Positions 33,318 through 34,537 of a stretch of 34,537 nt of DNA are shown one piece after another. The DNA is from Actinomycetes bacterium. GTDB taxonomy: Bacteria; Actinomycetota; Coriobacteriia; Coriobacteriales; Atopobiaceae. The notes beneath the pieces are model-generated. The model had not been told where the DNA came from and did no database searches. It saw only the letters and a list, made by a program, of their open reading frames with translations. The stretch covers positions 1 through 34,537 of the forward strand of contig JAKPQM010000087.1 in the NCBI GenBank assembly GCA_029546925.1. The letters run 5' to 3'. Position numbers and translations under genes: made by a program. Each line of letters starts with the position of its first letter. The first letter of the stretch is position 1.

Positions 33318-34537
33318 CTAGTACCCCATGCTTCCGCTCATGCCGGTTTCGGTCTCGCTGCCGGTCCAGCCGACGCCGGACTGCACTTCGTCGCCCTCGG
33401 CGATATCGCCCTCGATCGCAGCCGTCGTGGAGCTCTCGGCCAGTACGGTGACGAAGCGCTGCTCGGTCTTGCCGGTGGCGGGATCGGTCACCACGAGCAG
33501 GTAGTAGGTCTCGCCATCGTCGGTCATGAGGGCGCTGGTGGATACGCAGAGGGCACCCGGGATGTACTGCACGTCGATAGAGACGCTCGCGGTCATGCCG
33601 GGCTTGAGCTGCGGGTCGGGGTTCTCGATGAGCAGGGTCACCGCATAGGTGACGTTGCCCCCGCCTCCGTAATAGTTGCCGTCTCCGCTGGACGATAGGG
33701 TGGCGATCTCGGATACCACGGCATCCGATACCACGTTGGGGAGCGCCGAGAAGGTCACCGTGGCGGTCTGCCCGACCTTGACCTTGGAGATGTCGATCTC
33801 GCTCACTTGGACGACGATCGACATCTGCGAGAGGTCGGCGAGCTGGATGCCGGTGCTCGTGGAGCTCTGGCCTTCACCGCCGGCAGCGGGGCCGAGCTGC
33901 TGGCCCACCACGGCTCCGCCGAGCGAGATCACGGTGCCGGCGATGGGTGCGCGCACGGTACGGTCTTCGGCCTTCTTGACAGCGGCCTCATAGGCTGCGT
34001 AGGCGCTCTCGGTTGCGAGTTCCGCTCTCTTGAGTGCGATATATGCGCTATCCTTGGCCGCCTGATCGCTGCCGTACCACACTGCGTTGAGCGCTTCCTG
34101 GGCAGCATCCTCCGCAGCCTCGGCATCCTTATAGGCAAACCACGCCTCATCGACGGCCTTGTCGAGGCTATCGTTCTTCACGGACATCAGGATCTGGTCC
34201 TCCGAGACCGTATCGCCCACGGCAACGTCGATGGAGAGAACCTCGCCCTCGAGCCCGGTGGCCACGGTTACCTGCTCGCGCGGCTTGGCGGAACCGGTGC
34301 CCGAGATGGTCTCGCGGAAATCATCGCGGTATACGACTTCGGTAGGGAGGGAAGGTCCCCCGCTTCCGCCATTATTCGGGAAGAGGCTGCGGGCTGCGAG
34401 GAAGAGGGCGACCGCGGCCACGATGCCCGCCACGATGGCGATGCGCACGATCTTCTTGCGGCGGCGCTCTTTGCGATGGCGCAGAAGGCTCTGGTAGGCA
34501 GCCGCGCTCTCGGCGTCATCATCGTCGATGTGGCCGA
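33318..34537 (-). CDS. MacA/HlyD-like membrane fusion adaptor protein (5' end off the window)
   Basis: The adaptor precedes the ATPase and permease. The frame stays open to the right edge, so its start lies outside; the GTG at 34448 is an internal Val. The visible protein has an acidic then basic cytoplasmic segment (DDDDAESAAAYQSLLRHR and RRRKK), a transmembrane helix at IAIVAGIVAAVALFLAA, and an extracytoplasmic part: the lipoyl-like halves (GTGSAKPREQVTVATGLEGEVLSIDVAVGDTV and VRAPIAGTVISLGGAVVGQQL), an alpha-helical hairpin between them rich in Ala and Glu, and a beta-barrel/MP domain with GMTASVSIDV. It would bridge the permease to the cell surface. Confidence 0.9.
   Translation of the reverse strand, partial: GHIDDDDAESAAAYQSLLRHRKERRRKKIVRIAIVAGIVAAVALFLAARSLFPNNGGSGGPSLPTEVVYRDDFRETISGTGSAKPREQVTVATGLEGEVLSIDVAVGDTVSEDQILMSVKNDSLDKAVDEAWFAYKDAEAAEDAAQEALNAVWYGSDQAAKDSAYIALKRAELATESAYAAYEAAVKKAEDRTVRAPIAGTVISLGGAVVGQQLGPAAGGEGQSSTSTGIQLADLSQMSIVVQVSEIDISKVKVGQTATVTFSALPNVVSDAVVSEIATLSSSGDGNYYGGGGNVTYAVTLLIENPDPQLKPGMTASVSIDVQYIPGALCVSTSALMTDDGETYYLLVVTDPATGKTEQRFVTVLAESSTTAAIEGDIAEGDEVQSGVGWTGSETETGMSGSMGY

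Overview
This GC-rich window looks like a chromosomal segment of an actinobacterium, most likely of the class Coriobacteriia (Collinsella or a close relative). The basis is codon usage strongly biased to G/C at third positions, the particular housekeeping proteins, and an endonuclease-like family I associate with this group; this is inference, not a database match. Most of the window is densely packed housekeeping sequence on the + strand, with a small minus-strand block at the right end.

Layout. 1-6110: end of a probable thioredoxin-like gene, ccdA, a von Willebrand factor A lipoprotein, enolase with a clear terminator, an LPG-synthase/YbhN-like membrane protein and a small repeat-bearing protein of unknown function. 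6236-12945: an accessory, partly decayed stretch. It holds a frameshifted metallo-beta-lactamase-fold hydrolase, an orphan Phd/YefM-type antitoxin with a symmetrical operator, a DUF1016 (YhcG) PDDEXK nuclease, a relic of an IS1634-type transposase, an alpha/beta hydrolase, the tail of a lost aldo/keto reductase, an orphan RelB/DinJ-type antitoxin, a DUF559-like putative endonuclease and a 200-bp MITE-like inverted repeat.

13040-17201: metG, rsmA, tatD and comF, tightly packed and probably co-transcribed as far as tatD. 17202-17534 holds no gene but a strongly structured stretch behind a TATAAT box. Its position between comF and the ribosome hibernation gene hpf/raiA, together with possible pseudoknotted helices, suggests a raiA-motif noncoding RNA. 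17535-23628: an orphan solute-binding lipoprotein, hpf/raiA, a DegV fatty-acid-binding protein, a beta-hydroxyacid dehydrogenase with a Cys/His-rich tail, a helical-repeat protein, a membrane-anchored SurA-like protein and a TudS/DUF523 protein with an extra C-terminal domain.

23640-30231: tRNA-Thr(CGT), a Pit phosphate transporter with its DUF47/PhoU-like partner and a HAD phosphatase, a divergently placed threonine-aldolase-like enzyme, ilvE and hisS. 30603-34537 (minus strand): an AIM24-family protein and a MacAB-like export system (adaptor, ATPase, permease), whose adaptor gene runs off the right edge.

The most interesting material is noncoding: the comF-raiA structured RNA candidate, several long inverted repeats (12746-12945, 28712-28804, 30485-30568), a pair of mirror-image palindromes inside the DUF1016 gene, and the three-half-site operator of the Phd-like antitoxin.
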